64,000 nt of DNA from Sorangiineae bacterium MSr11367. GTDB taxonomy: Bacteria > Myxococcota_A > Polyangia > Polyangiales > Polyangiaceae. How positions within the stretch are numbered: the first letter of the stretch is position 1; every line of letters begins with the position of its first letter. Below are positions 8,029 to 17,048 of this stretch, piece by piece. The notes beneath the pieces are model-generated. The model was not told the DNA's origin, did not search any database, and was given only the letters and a program-made list of their open reading frames with translations. The stretch spans positions 13,541,707 to 13,605,706 of the forward strand of contig CP089983.1 in the NCBI GenBank assembly GCA_037157805.1, given 5' to 3'. The position numbers and the translations under genes were made by a program.

Positions 8029-9741
8029 ATGCTCTTTTCGCGAGCTCTCCTCACGACGGTCAAAGAGGCGCCCGCCGATGCGGCCAATGTGAGTCACCTG
8101 CTGCTCACCCGCGCGGGCTTCATCCGGCGCGTGGGCGCCGGCATGTACGACTTTTTGCCGCTCGGCCTTCGTGTGCTTCACAAGATCACACGCATCGTGC
8201 GCGAAGAGATGGATCGCGCCGGTGCGCTGGAGGTCCTCATGCCTGCGCTCCTTCCGGCGGAGTATTACAAAGAAAGCGGTCGCTGGGACGGCTTTGGCGA
8301 TACCCTCTTTCGCCTGAAAGATCGCAAGGGCAGCGATCTTCACCTCGGCCCCACGCACGAAGAAATCGTGACCGACATTGCGCGCCGCGAAATCCGCAGC
8401 TACCGCGATATGCCCAAGAATCTTTACCAGATTCAAACCAAATTCCGTGACGAGCCGCGTCCGCGCGGTGGTCTTTTGCGCACACGCGAGTTTCTCATGA
8501 AGGATGCCTACTCCTTCGACATTTCGGAGGAGGCGGCGCTCTCGAGCTTCGAGCGCATGCGTGTCGCGTACTGCCGTATTTTCGATCGCATGGGCCTGCA
8601 GTACCGCATGGTCGCCGCCGATTCGGGGGCCATGGGCGGCTCGTTGAGCGCCGAATTCCAGGCCCTCGTGGAATCGGGGGAGGATGCCATCGTCGCCTGC
8701 GGCACATGCGATTACGCCGCCAATGTCGAAATCGCGACCGCGCAATCATTGCCCTCGCCCGACGGCATTCCGCTGGAGGCGCTGCAACAGGTCCACACTC
8801 CCGGCAAAGGCTCCATTGACGATGTGACGGCGTTCCTCGGCATCGGCCCGGGCCAGATGCTCAAGTCGCTCCTCTACGTCGGCCAGCACGGCGAGATCGT
8901 CATGGTGGTCGTGCGCGGGGATCACGCGGTGAACGAAGTGCGCTTGGCGCGTGCCCTCGGCGTGGCGGAGGTGTCCCTCGCCGCCGAGGCCGACGTCAAA
9001 AATGCGACGGGGGCGGCCGTCGGCTTCGCCGGGCCCACCACCTTCCAGGGGCGCATTTTGGTCGATCGCGCGGCCTCGCACGTGCGCAACGGCGTCGCCG
9101 GCGGCAACGAGACCGACTACCACATCATGGGGGTCAACTTCGGGCGCGACTTCACCGGGGACGTCGTCGACGTGCGCCTCGCGGCCACGGGCGATCCCTG
9201 TCCGCGCTGCAGCGGTGGAAAGCTTGGCTCGTACCGGGGCATCGAGGCCGGGCACATCTTCGTTTTGGGCACGCACTACGCCACGAAAATGGGGGCCATG
9301 TTTAGCGACGAGCGCCAGGAGAACCATCCCATTTGGATGGGCTGTTACGGCATCGGTGTCTCGCGCCTGGTGGCGACGATCCTCGAACAGCACCACGACG
9401 ACAACGGCATGCGGTGGCCCAAGGCCATCGCGCCCTACGACGTGTACATCGTCACGGTGGGCAAGGATGCGCCGGTGCTCGAGGCGGCGCGCAAACTGCA
9501 CGATGCGCTCGAAGAAAGCGGCGCCTCCGTGCTTTGGGACGACCGCGACGAGCGCCCCGGTGTGAAGTTCAAAGATGCCGACCTGCTGGGCATTCCGCTG
9601 CGCGTCACCCTCGGTGCCAAGGCGCTCGCGGCGGGCCATGTCGAATTGAAGCCGCGGAGCGAGCCCGATCCGAAAAAGGTCGAGCTCATCCCCGTGGCTT
9701 CCGCCGTCGAGACGATCCGCGCACGCGTTCGCGGCGCCTGA
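8029..9741 (+). CDS. proS: prolyl-tRNA synthetase
   Basis: This 570-residue class II synthetase charges tRNA-Pro. It has motif 1 and 2 features (LGPTHEEIVTDIARREIRSY, FRDEPRPRGGLLRTREF), the insertion (editing) domain characteristic of long bacterial ProS (about 230-380), motif 3 (GCYGIGVSRLVATILEQ) and the anticodon-binding C-terminal domain. The start has a good ribosome site (AAGGAG). The stop directly abuts the stop of azoR on the other strand with no spacer. Confidence 0.97.
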   Translation: MLFSRALLTTVKEAPADAANVSHLLLTRAGFIRRVGAGMYDFLPLGLRVLHKITRIVREEMDRAGALEVLMPALLPAEYYKESGRWDGFGDTLFRLKDRKGSDLHLGPTHEEIVTDIARREIRSYRDMPKNLYQIQTKFRDEPRPRGGLLRTREFLMKDAYSFDISEEAALSSFERMRVAYCRIFDRMGLQYRMVAADSGAMGGSLSAEFQALVESGEDAIVACGTCDYAANVEIATAQSLPSPDGIPLEALQQVHTPGKGSIDDVTAFLGIGPGQMLKSLLYVGQHGEIVMVVVRGDHAVNEVRLARALGVAEVSLAAEADVKNATGAAVGFAGPTTFQGRILVDRAASHVRNGVAGGNETDYHIMGVNFGRDFTGDVVDVRLAATGDPCPRCSGGKLGSYRGIEAGHIFVLGTHYATKMGAMFSDERQENHPIWMGCYGIGVSRLVATILEQHHDDNGMRWPKAIAPYDVYIVTVGKDAPVLEAARKLHDALEESGASVLWDDRDERPGVKFKDADLLGIPLRVTLGAKALAAGHVELKPRSEPDPKKVELIPVASAVETIRARVRGA

Positions 9742-10320
9742 TCATGCGGCCACCTGCGCTGCCGCCGGGACGAGCGCGGCGACGTGGGCGCGGGCCGCGG
9801 CCAACGACGTCTCGCGCACCTCGCGCATCGCGAGCCCTTCGGCACGGACGAATTCGATGTCGCGGATGCCCACGAAGCGAAGCACCGTGTCCAGATGCCC
9901 CTCGTGCATCTGCACCACGGGCGAGCCTTCGTAGACGCCACCGCGCGTGGCGACCACGTAGGTCTTCTTGTCGGGCACGAGCCCTTCGACGCCGGCGGGG
10001 CCGTACTTGAACGTCTTTCCGGCGATGAGAACGTGGTCGATCCACGCTTTGAGCCCGCTCGGAATGGCGAAGTTGTAGAGCGGCGCACCGATGACCACGA
10101 CGTCGGCCGCTTTGAGCTCGTCGATCAGCGCGTCGATGAGCGACTCTTCGCGCTTCTGCGATTCGCCATCGATGTGCGGCAGAGGATCGCGGGCCAGGTC
10201 CCGGTAGGTCACCTGAAGGTCGGGATGACCCGCGCGGTAGCCCTCCACGATGGAGCGGGAGAGCTCGCGGGAGACGGAGGAGGAACCGAGGATGCTGGAA
10301 TCGAGGTGAAGAAGATTCAT
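9742..10320 (-). CDS. azoR: FMN-dependent NADH-azoreductase
   Basis: The flavodoxin-like fold protein (192 residues) has the AzoR pattern: LHLDSSILGSSSVSREL at the FMN phosphate loop, PLYNFAIPSGLKAWIDHV in the middle and VVATRGGVYEG near the flavin ring. It reduces azo bonds and quinones with NADH. The ATG at 10320 is preferred over 10329 because AGGA lies eight bases upstream of it. It is divergent from a LysR regulator, a common arrangement in which the LysR controls the reductase in response to quinone or electrophile stress. Confidence 0.9.
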   Translation of the reverse strand: MNLLHLDSSILGSSSVSRELSRSIVEGYRAGHPDLQVTYRDLARDPLPHIDGESQKREESLIDALIDELKAADVVVIGAPLYNFAIPSGLKAWIDHVLIAGKTFKYGPAGVEGLVPDKKTYVVATRGGVYEGSPVVQMHEGHLDTVLRFVGIRDIEFVRAEGLAMREVRETSLAAARAHVAALVPAAAQVAA

Positions 10321-10375
10321 GTCCATCATCCTGCACCGGGCACCAAAGCTTCGTTAGATACCCGATTTGGGATAG

Positions 10376-10397
10376 ATTGTTCTATCAATAGGACAAT
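10376..10397. promoter_or_regulatory. 22-bp imperfect palindrome between azoR and its LysR gene
   Basis: ATTGT-n-CTAT-nn-ATAG-n-ACAAT pairs in 9 of 11 positions and ends on the LysR start codon (ATG 10396). Its position between divergent genes and its symmetry suggest the operator of the LysR protein. Binding so close to the start would fit autorepression. Seen directly; function inferred. Confidence 0.55.
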
Positions 10398-11316
10398 GTA
10401 CGACCTCAACGATCTCTACTTTTTCGCGCAGGTGGTGCAGCGCGGGAGCTTCACCAAGGCGGCGCGCGCCATCGGTGTTCCCAAGTCGCGCCTCTCGCGG
10501 CGGGTGGCGGAGCTCGAGACCCGCCTCGGTGTGCGGCTGCTTCAACGCACCACGCGCCGTCTGTCGCTCACCGACGTGGGGAGCAAGTACTACGAGCAGT
10601 GCCAGTCCATGCTCGCCGCTGCCCAAGCCGCCGAGCAAACGGTGGAGAACCTCACCGCGGAGCCGCGTGGCCACCTTCGCGTCACCGCGCCGCTCGGCAT
10701 CGCGCAGGACGACGTTGGCGTGCATCTGAGCAAGTTCCTGCGCGCGTACCCACGCATCCGCATGGAGCTCGTCACCACCAACCGTCGCATCGATCTCGTC
10801 GAGGAAGGCGTCGACGTCGCGCTGCGTGTCCGCCCGCGCGCCGAGGAAGATCCGCACTTGGTCACGCGCCACCTGCGCATCTCCCGCGCGTTGGTCGTGG
10901 CCTCACCCGCGTTCCTGAAACGATACCCGGGTATCGAAGAGCCAGAAGACCTACGCGAGGTGCCGGCCCTCGGCTTCGGCACGCGCATGACCACCCTGCA
11001 CTGGGTGCAGACCGGCCCGGGCGGCGCGCAGTCCACGGTGGAGATCGCGCCGTACTTCTTTTCCGACGACTTCATCGTGTTGAAGTACTTGGCCCTCGAT
11101 GGCCTCGGCGTGACCTTGCTGCCCGAGGTGAACTGCAGGCAAGAACTCGCGCGGGGGCAGCTCGTGCAGGTCCTGCCGGAGTGGCAGTCCGACACGGGCA
11201 TCCTGCACGTGGTCTACCCCACGACCCGCGGCCTCTCCCCCACCGTGCGCGCGTTCATCGACTTTCTGGTGAAGACCCTCGGAGAGACTCACAAGCCTTT
11301 GCAGCCCAAGGCCTGA
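10396..11316 (+). CDS. LysR-family transcriptional regulator, likely controlling azoR
   Basis: The 306-residue protein has the N-terminal winged helix (LYFFAQVVQRGSFTKAARAI followed by SRLSRRVAELETRLG) and a periplasmic-binding-like effector domain. It resembles the AaeR/DsdC-like LysR branch that often neighbours quinone or azo reductases. The ATG at 10396 was chosen because the helix-turn-helix starts at once; a much longer open frame upstream runs through azoR antisense. Its last 28 bases overlap the 3' end of the convergent protein kinase gene. Confidence 0.9.
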   Translation: MYDLNDLYFFAQVVQRGSFTKAARAIGVPKSRLSRRVAELETRLGVRLLQRTTRRLSLTDVGSKYYEQCQSMLAAAQAAEQTVENLTAEPRGHLRVTAPLGIAQDDVGVHLSKFLRAYPRIRMELVTTNRRIDLVEEGVDVALRVRPRAEEDPHLVTRHLRISRALVVASPAFLKRYPGIEEPEDLREVPALGFGTRMTTLHWVQTGPGGAQSTVEIAPYFFSDDFIVLKYLALDGLGVTLLPEVNCRQELARGQLVQVLPEWQSDTGILHVVYPTTRGLSPTVRAFIDFLVKTLGETHKPLQPKA

Positions 11317-14000
11317 CGCCGCTCCTTGGCCGTGTGGGCCGAGCTCGAACGCGGCTTCGCCTCGCCCCAGCGTTGAACGACCACGCCGTAGGCTTTGCAT
11401 GCGCCGTCCTTGTCGCCGGTGTGTTCCTTCGCGTCGCCGAGCCACAGATGGGCGCGCGTGTTCATGAAGGGTTGCTCCAGGACGTGGCAGCTTCGGGTCA
11501 TCGGCTCGAAGAGGGGCACGGCCTCGGCGTGTTCGCCGACCAACTGCCCCACGTGCCCTTGCAGCGTGTCCGTGAGAAGGGTCAACGTGGCCGGCTGCTC
11601 GAGCGAGCCCGCGAGGGGAACGGGCGGCGGGCGCAAGCTCCAGGCCTCCGCCGCCATCTCGCGCGTCTCGGTTGCCTCGCCCCATCGAAGCGCCCACGCC
11701 TGGCGCTTGTCCAAGGTGGAAAGCGCGCCCTTTTCCCAGGCGTCGGTCAAGGTTCGCCAGCGCTCGCGCGGCATTCGGCCTTGCCGCAGCAAGGTGCCGT
11801 ACATCATCGGATCGTAGGGCATGGCGCTCCAGAAGCCCTCCGTCCAGGCGTCCTTGCGCCGCAAGAATTGCTCGGCCGCCTCCGCCGCCTGCGCGGGGCG
11901 CCCCGTCTCGGTGTAGAGCTCCACCTGCATCGCGGCGGCGCGCGCGTGGTCGAACAAGGTCGCCGAGTCCTCGATGCGGGCGACAAACTCGGCGACGAGC
12001 TTTTCCAGGTTGAGAAAATCGCCCCGCAACGCGGCGAGCGACGCTCGGTGGAAGACGTAGAGCGCATCGCGGCTCTCTTCGTGCGTGTTGTTGCGCCAAT
12101 GCTGGAGCGCGGTCTCCACCGTCTCCGCCGGCGCACCCTCCGAGGCGAGCGCGTTCGCGAGGTGGCGGTACGCGCCCGAACTGCGCGGCACATTGGTGAT
12201 CCATTGCCGCGCCGAGGTGACGGCCTCGCCGCATTGCCCGCGCGCGCTCAAGATGCGGATGCGATCGAGCAGGCACTCGCCCGAGCCCGGCGCCACGCGC
12301 ATGCACTGATCGAGCGCGTTCATCGCCTCGTCCGCACGCCCGAGGCGCAGAAGCGCGCCCGCTTCCTGCTGCCACGCCTCGCCGTACTTCGGATCGACGG
12401 CGATGGCCCTTCGCGCGAAATCGATGGTGCGCTCCAGCGCCAACGCGTCCAGCGCAAGAAAGGTATGCGCCATGGCCGCGAGGGTGAGCATCTGCGCATC
12501 GCGCGGGTAGCGATCTACGGCCGCATCGAAGCGGCGCGCCGCCTCCTCGCGGTTCGCCGGCTCCTGCCCCACGAGCGGAGCCCAGGCATCGAGCAGCACG
12601 CGATCGCGCTCGCTCAATGAATCGCGCATGGACATGACGCGACGGAACTGCTCGCGTTCTTTCGTCACGGTGTAGCGGAAATACGCGGTGACGAGCAGCT
12701 GCAGCTGCACCTCGGGGCACATGGGATCGGCCGCCGCGGCTTGCTCGAAGGCCGGGCGCGCGAGCTCCCAGGTGGCCTCGCGCTGGGCGGCCAAGCCTTC
12801 GCGGTAGCGGATCTCCGCCGTCTTGTTGCACGAAGGCGAAAGCGGCAGCGCGGTCACCGGCATGTCCGAGGCCGGCGTTTTCGGCGGCGGCCCGAGCACC
12901 GGTGGCGGAGGAGCCTCGTGGGGCGACCGAAGTGAGAGCGCGCCGCCCGCCGCCCCGACGACCGCGAGTGCGACGACCCACGTGCGGGGTGAACGCAGCC
13001 TCGGGCGCCGCCATTTTGGCTTGGCCGTGGTCTCGGGCGGCCGGACTCCGAGCAGCCGCGGATCGACCAGCTGGGCATCGGCCGTCGCCGTTTGCAGGGG
13101 CTCCGCGGCCCCTGCCGCCTGATTCAACGCCGCGGCGATGTCGCCCATCGAGGGGTAGCGATCCTCGGCGCGCTTGGCCAGGGCGCGGTCGATGACCTGC
13201 GCCAGCTCGAAGGGGACGTTCGACAGAGGCTTCGCCACCACCCGGAGCACGGCCGTGGCCAGGGCCGTGGTTCCCCGCGACTCGGGCCATGGCATCTGGC
13301 CGCTGAACAGCTCGTAGGCCACCACGCCCCACGCGAATTGATCGGCGCGCCCGTCGAACGACTCGCCGCGGATCTGCTCGGGGGCCATGTAGCCCGGTGT
13401 CCCCACGACGGTGGAGCCCGAGGTGCCGACCCCGCCACCCTCCGACCAGGACGCGTGCGTCGAGCGCGCGATGCCGAAATCGAGCACCTTCGCACTGCCG
13501 GTGTCGTCGCGGATCATCACGTTGTCGGGCTTCACGTCCCGGTGGACAAGGCCCTTGGCATGCGCCGCGGCCAGCGCCTCCGCCACCTCGGTCATCCACC
13601 GCAGCTTGGTGGGGAAGGGGAGCGCGGCGCCGATGAACTCGCGCAAAGGCCGCCCCTCGACGTACTCCATCGCGATGAACGGGATGCCTTCGCGCACCCC
13701 CACGTCGTGAATGGCCACCACGTGGGGATGGTTCAACGCCGCCGCCGCCCGGGCCTCGTGCAGGATGCGGGCGGAGGGGGCGTCTGCGGATTCCTGTTCG
13801 TCCTTGCGGAGCACCTTGAGGGCTACGCGTCGCTGCAGGCGCAGATCGAAGGCGCGAAACAGCTCCCCCATGCCCCCCGAGGCGATGCGCTCCTCCAGCG
13901 CATAGCGCGCACCGAACACGATGCCCGGCTGCAAGGCGATCTCCGGGCGATCTCCAGCGGCCGCCGTGATATCCGTCTCGCTAGGGGCGTCGCTGTGCAT
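11289..14000 (-). CDS. membrane Ser/Thr protein kinase with C-terminal TPR-like region
   Basis: The 903-residue protein carries a complete PknB-type kinase: Gly-loop SGGMGE near 41-46, Lys62, HRDVKPDN with Asp155, DFG 174-176 and the activation end GTPGYMAPEQ. A membrane segment follows at about 340-357. About 540 further residues of helical repeats (AARRFDAAVDRYPRDAQML, RAIAVDPKYGEAWQQEAGA) look like TPRs or a degenerate TPR array. This is the classic myxobacterial kinase-TPR layout, with the tail probably sensing partners outside the cytoplasm. The ATG at 14000 starts the recognisable protein; the open frame further upstream overlaps the divergent gene and is not used. Confidence 0.92.
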   Translation of the reverse strand: MHSDAPSETDITAAAGDRPEIALQPGIVFGARYALEERIASGGMGELFRAFDLRLQRRVALKVLRKDEQESADAPSARILHEARAAAALNHPHVVAIHDVGVREGIPFIAMEYVEGRPLREFIGAALPFPTKLRWMTEVAEALAAAHAKGLVHRDVKPDNVMIRDDTGSAKVLDFGIARSTHASWSEGGGVGTSGSTVVGTPGYMAPEQIRGESFDGRADQFAWGVVAYELFSGQMPWPESRGTTALATAVLRVVAKPLSNVPFELAQVIDRALAKRAEDRYPSMGDIAAALNQAAGAAEPLQTATADAQLVDPRLLGVRPPETTAKPKWRRPRLRSPRTWVVALAVVGAAGGALSLRSPHEAPPPPVLGPPPKTPASDMPVTALPLSPSCNKTAEIRYREGLAAQREATWELARPAFEQAAAADPMCPEVQLQLLVTAYFRYTVTKEREQFRRVMSMRDSLSERDRVLLDAWAPLVGQEPANREEAARRFDAAVDRYPRDAQMLTLAAMAHTFLALDALALERTIDFARRAIAVDPKYGEAWQQEAGALLRLGRADEAMNALDQCMRVAPGSGECLLDRIRILSARGQCGEAVTSARQWITNVPRSSGAYRHLANALASEGAPAETVETALQHWRNNTHEESRDALYVFHRASLAALRGDFLNLEKLVAEFVARIEDSATLFDHARAAAMQVELYTETGRPAQAAEAAEQFLRRKDAWTEGFWSAMPYDPMMYGTLLRQGRMPRERWRTLTDAWEKGALSTLDKRQAWALRWGEATETREMAAEAWSLRPPPVPLAGSLEQPATLTLLTDTLQGHVGQLVGEHAEAVPLFEPMTRSCHVLEQPFMNTRAHLWLGDAKEHTGDKDGACKAYGVVVQRWGEAKPRSSSAHTAKERRQALGCKGL

Positions 14001-14033
14001 CCTCGATTTTCGATCATACAACACCTTCGGTTC

Positions 14034-15476
14034 GTGTACGTCGTTGCGGCGAGCGTGGTCCTCCATGCGAGCTCGGCGCACGCAGACACGGTGCCGGCCA
14101 TCACCAGCAGCGATTACGGGCTTGACCTCTTTCAAGGGCCCGTAACCACGGCCAGTCGGGTCATCGGAATGGGCGGCGCATATACTGCGCTCGCGGAGTG
14201 GTGCGAGGGCGAATACTCCAACGCCGCATCCCCCGCCGTTCGCGCCCCCTACAGCGTAGGAAAACGAGAACTCGACATATGCTTCGGCTTCACCAACCCC
14301 GGCGCCTTCTCGGGAAACGACTTCGAAAATCGAGGCGCGCAGTTCTCCTCGTTGCCAACCCGTTTCACCAATGCCACGACGTTCAATTTGGGCCTTCAAC
14401 TTCAATATGGCCCATTCGGGGGGACCGTCGTTTACGACCAATTGCACGTCGGGCTCGAACAATCGGGGGGTAAAAGCGACATCTCTGCCGTCATCGAGCG
14501 TGTGACCGGCTCGCTCGCGAGTTCCTTCTCGAACGATCAGCTCTTGTTCGGTGTGGGATTCCGCACGGTGGCCTTCAACTTGAACCAGGCCACCGGCGAT
14601 GGGAACGTGGTCGGCGGCAACGAAACGACCCTGGTCTCGCGCACGGGGGCGGGCACCCAGTTCGGCATGATCTGGAAGCCGCGGACCTTGCCCTTCCGTT
14701 TCGGTGCGACCTGGCGCTCGGAGCTCGTGGTGCGCGAAATCCAGGGCATCACCCAGCTCCCCGACGGTTCCCAAGTGGCGGGCGGGCGCATCCTGCCGAG
14801 CCATCTGACCGTGCCTTGGGAGATCGAAATCGGCACCGCGCTCGAGCTCGGGCGGCGGCCGCTCAATCCTCCGCGGGTGGGCGACGCCGTGCTCGAGGAG
14901 CAGGTGCGCGCCCGTTACGACGAGCGCCGGCTCGCGCGGGCCACTGCCTACGCGGCGGAAATCGCCCAGGCCCCGGAAGCGATGCGCGAGCGTGTGCGCC
15001 GCGGTCTGGAGTTGCGCGAGCTTCATCTGCAGAACGAGGAGGAGGCGGCCATCGGGCGCGAGATCGAGGGCTTTCTCCGCGCGGAAAAGGCGCAAGCGGC
15101 ACTCTGGGATCGCCATCAGATGCTGCTTTTGGCGAGCGTGCTCGTGACGGGCCCGGCACCCAACTCGGTGGGTATCGCGGACTTCGTGGCCCAGCGACAT
15201 GCCTCGTCCGGAGAGAACACCGTGCTCTCCGTGCGCCTTGGCTACGAGACGGAGGTCATTCGCAACTGGCTCACCGTCCGCGGTGGCACCTACCTCGAGC
15301 CAACGCGCTTCGTGGACAGCTCACCACGCGCCCATTTCACCTTGGGCACGGACATCCGCCTCTTCCGCTTCAACCCCTTGGGCATCTTCGGCGACGACCC
15401 CTGGCGCCTCCGCCTCGCCGCCGACCTCGCCCCCCGCTATTTCAACTGGGCATTCGCGTTTGGGAAATACCATTAG
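14034..15476 (+). CDS. outer-membrane barrel-type protein with a charged helical insert
   Basis: From a GTG at 14034 the product (480 residues) has a short signal peptide ending SSAHA. Many alternating strands follow (FNLGLQLQYGPFGGTVVYDQ, LLFGVGFRTVAFNLN) and a strand-like C-terminus ending FGKYH, which fits a beta-barrel in the outer membrane. Between about residues 285 and 365 lies a strongly charged helical stretch (VRARYDERRLARATAYAAEI, RRGLELRELHLQNEEEAAIG) that is unusual inside a barrel. No family is recognised. It is divergent from the kinase gene and its TAG stop lies in the left arm of a perfect inverted repeat. Confidence 0.6.
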   Translation: MYVVAASVVLHASSAHADTVPAITSSDYGLDLFQGPVTTASRVIGMGGAYTALAEWCEGEYSNAASPAVRAPYSVGKRELDICFGFTNPGAFSGNDFENRGAQFSSLPTRFTNATTFNLGLQLQYGPFGGTVVYDQLHVGLEQSGGKSDISAVIERVTGSLASSFSNDQLLFGVGFRTVAFNLNQATGDGNVVGGNETTLVSRTGAGTQFGMIWKPRTLPFRFGATWRSELVVREIQGITQLPDGSQVAGGRILPSHLTVPWEIEIGTALELGRRPLNPPRVGDAVLEEQVRARYDERRLARATAYAAEIAQAPEAMRERVRRGLELRELHLQNEEEAAIGREIEGFLRAEKAQAALWDRHQMLLLASVLVTGPAPNSVGIADFVAQRHASSGENTVLSVRLGYETEVIRNWLTVRGGTYLEPTRFVDSSPRAHFTLGTDIRLFRFNPLGIFGDDPWRLRLAADLAPRYFNWAFAFGKYH

Positions 15477-15587
15477 AGAGTTCACAGGAAGACGGGAAGA
15501 CGGGAAGGTTGAGAGGGTTTTCCGTTCGTCACGGTTTCCGACAATCAAAAAAAACTTCCCGTCTTCCCGTCTTCCTGTGAACTCTCT
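15475..15587. repeat. inverted-repeat element 2, empty (arms 15475-15507 and 15555-15587)
   Basis: Two perfectly complementary 33-base arms are separated by a 47-base loop. Each arm holds a tandem GACGGGAA unit plus AGAGAGTTCACAG. The left arm begins inside the stop codon of the upstream gene and the right arm ends three bases before the stop of the convergent oxidoreductase gene. It could stop transcription from both sides, but arms this long and perfect exceed a normal terminator and match the architecture of elements 1 and 3, here without an ORF. Confidence 0.85.
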
Positions 15588-15590
15588 CTC

Positions 15591-16511
15591 TCATCTCGAT
15601 CGTGCGATGGCCTCCACGATGTGTTCGCAGAGTTCGTGCGTGCGTAAGGCATCGCGGGCCGAGAGGATGGTGCCCGAGCGCACGGCATCGAGGAAGATTT
15701 GGCAGGCTTGTTCGAGGCCGCGCTGCCTGGATACCGGGACCCACTCGCCGCGCCGGTGCATCGTGGGGTGGCGGTCGTGGTCGACGACGTCGGCGATTTG
15801 AAGCACCTGACGCTTCGCATCTGCGCCGGAGACTTCGAGGACTTCCTCGGTGGAGCCGCTGACCCGATTCTGTACACCCAGCGCGGTGAAGCCTGCGCCG
15901 GAGAGGGTGAGGACGACGTGCTCGAGCCGTCCTTCGTGAACGCGCGCACGCACGTCGACGTGTTCCACTTCGCCCGGCGCGAAAAAGCGCAGCGTATCGA
16001 CCACGTGAACGAAGTCGTCGAAGATGGCCGTGCGCACGTTCTCCGCGCAGCCGCGCCGGTGTTTCTGAAACACCACGAGATCCCGCGGCCGCTGTCGCGC
16101 TTCCACGTAGGCCGGGGCGTAGCGGCGATTGAATCCTACGAAGAGCGATAAGCCGCTCTTCTCGGCCAATTCGACCAAATGGCGTGAACCCTCCAGCGTG
16201 TAGTCGAGCGGCTTGTCGACGTAGACGTGCACGCCCGCCTGGAGCAATCGCGCCACGATTGGCACGTGCTGATCGGTGGATGCGTGCACGAACGCGGCCT
16301 GCAGACCGCTATTAACGAGGGCCTCCAAATCCGTGTAGCGGTGTGCGATTCGGTAAGCCGCGCCAATGCGGTCCAATTTGGACGCGTCGCGGGTCATCAG
16401 CCGTACGTCGAGCCCCGGCAGCGCCGTGAGAACCGGCAGATACGCCTTCTGGGCGATGTCGCCCAGCCCAATGATGCCAACCGCCAAGGTGTCGCGTTCG
16501 GTCGTGTTCAT
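15591..16511 (-). CDS. Gfo/Idh/MocA-family NAD(P)-dependent oxidoreductase
   Basis: The 306-residue protein opens with a Rossmann motif (VGIIGLGDIAQKAYLP) and carries the family's EKP-type motif as VYVDKPLDYTLEG. The conserved Asp/His region around FDDFVHVVDTLRFF follows in the C-terminal domain. These enzymes oxidise or reduce sugars, inositols or related polyols. The substrate cannot be read here. I chose the ATG at 16511 because the Rossmann strand begins 11 residues later; the longer open frame adds only a short unlikely leader. Confidence 0.85.
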   Translation of the reverse strand: MNTTERDTLAVGIIGLGDIAQKAYLPVLTALPGLDVRLMTRDASKLDRIGAAYRIAHRYTDLEALVNSGLQAAFVHASTDQHVPIVARLLQAGVHVYVDKPLDYTLEGSRHLVELAEKSGLSLFVGFNRRYAPAYVEARQRPRDLVVFQKHRRGCAENVRTAIFDDFVHVVDTLRFFAPGEVEHVDVRARVHEGRLEHVVLTLSGAGFTALGVQNRVSGSTEEVLEVSGADAKRQVLQIADVVDHDRHPTMHRRGEWVPVSRQRGLEQACQIFLDAVRSGTILSARDALRTHELCEHIVEAIARSR

Positions 16512-16597
16512 TTCGTGTGATCCGGGACTACACCATCCGGACATTCCAAGGAATCAGTAGGGCATGAGGCTTCCTTAGCTTTTTCGTGGGTGAATTC

Positions 16598-16963
16598 ATG
16601 ATGTCGCTGGCGCGATTGGTAGGGATCGCTTCGATTGGCACCGCGTGCCTGGTCGGGTGCTCCAGAGGGTACGGGCTGAACGGTTCTCCGCTGGCGAATG
16701 CCGGGGCACCTCAGACCGTGCCGCTTGGTTCGACCGTCACGCTCGATGGTTCCCGCAGTTGGGATCCGGACGGCGACGACATCTTCTTCTTCTGGAGCGT
16801 GGCCAAGGAGCCCGCAGGCAGCTCGCTTGGCGAAATTCGAGAGACGACCCCGACGGTGAAGATCCATCCCGCGGTGGCGGGCGAATACGAGATTCAGCTC
16901 GTCGTGACCGATTATCGCAATTCCGCCGTCGGTATTTCAGAAGTGAAAATTACGGTTACCTAA
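16598..16963 (+). CDS. small lipoprotein with one PKD domain
   Basis: About 121 residues: a signal with lipobox LVGC, then one PKD fold (ANAGAPQTVPLGSTVTLDGS, SWDPDGDDIFFFWSV, AGEYEIQLVVTD). PKD domains are extracellular binding modules common in surface proteins. It is followed 85 bases later by a three-PKD lipoprotein with the same signal style, suggesting tandem duplication. ATG at 16598 or 16601 are equally possible starts. Confidence 0.75.
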   Translation: MMSLARLVGIASIGTACLVGCSRGYGLNGSPLANAGAPQTVPLGSTVTLDGSRSWDPDGDDIFFFWSVAKEPAGSSLGEIRETTPTVKIHPAVAGEYEIQLVVTDYRNSAVGISEVKITVT

Positions 16964-17048
16964 GCTTGGCTTCATTTTATCCGATCGCAAATCGGATATC
17001 GCGACATGTACCGGGGGACACTTGCTCTTCTTTGGAGGCATCAAAAAA

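Noticed and set aside
15475-15587. Simple rho-independent terminator
   Set aside because: Arms of 33 perfect bases and a 47-base loop are far beyond the usual size, and the T-run is not directly after the stem on the plus strand; termination may still occur.
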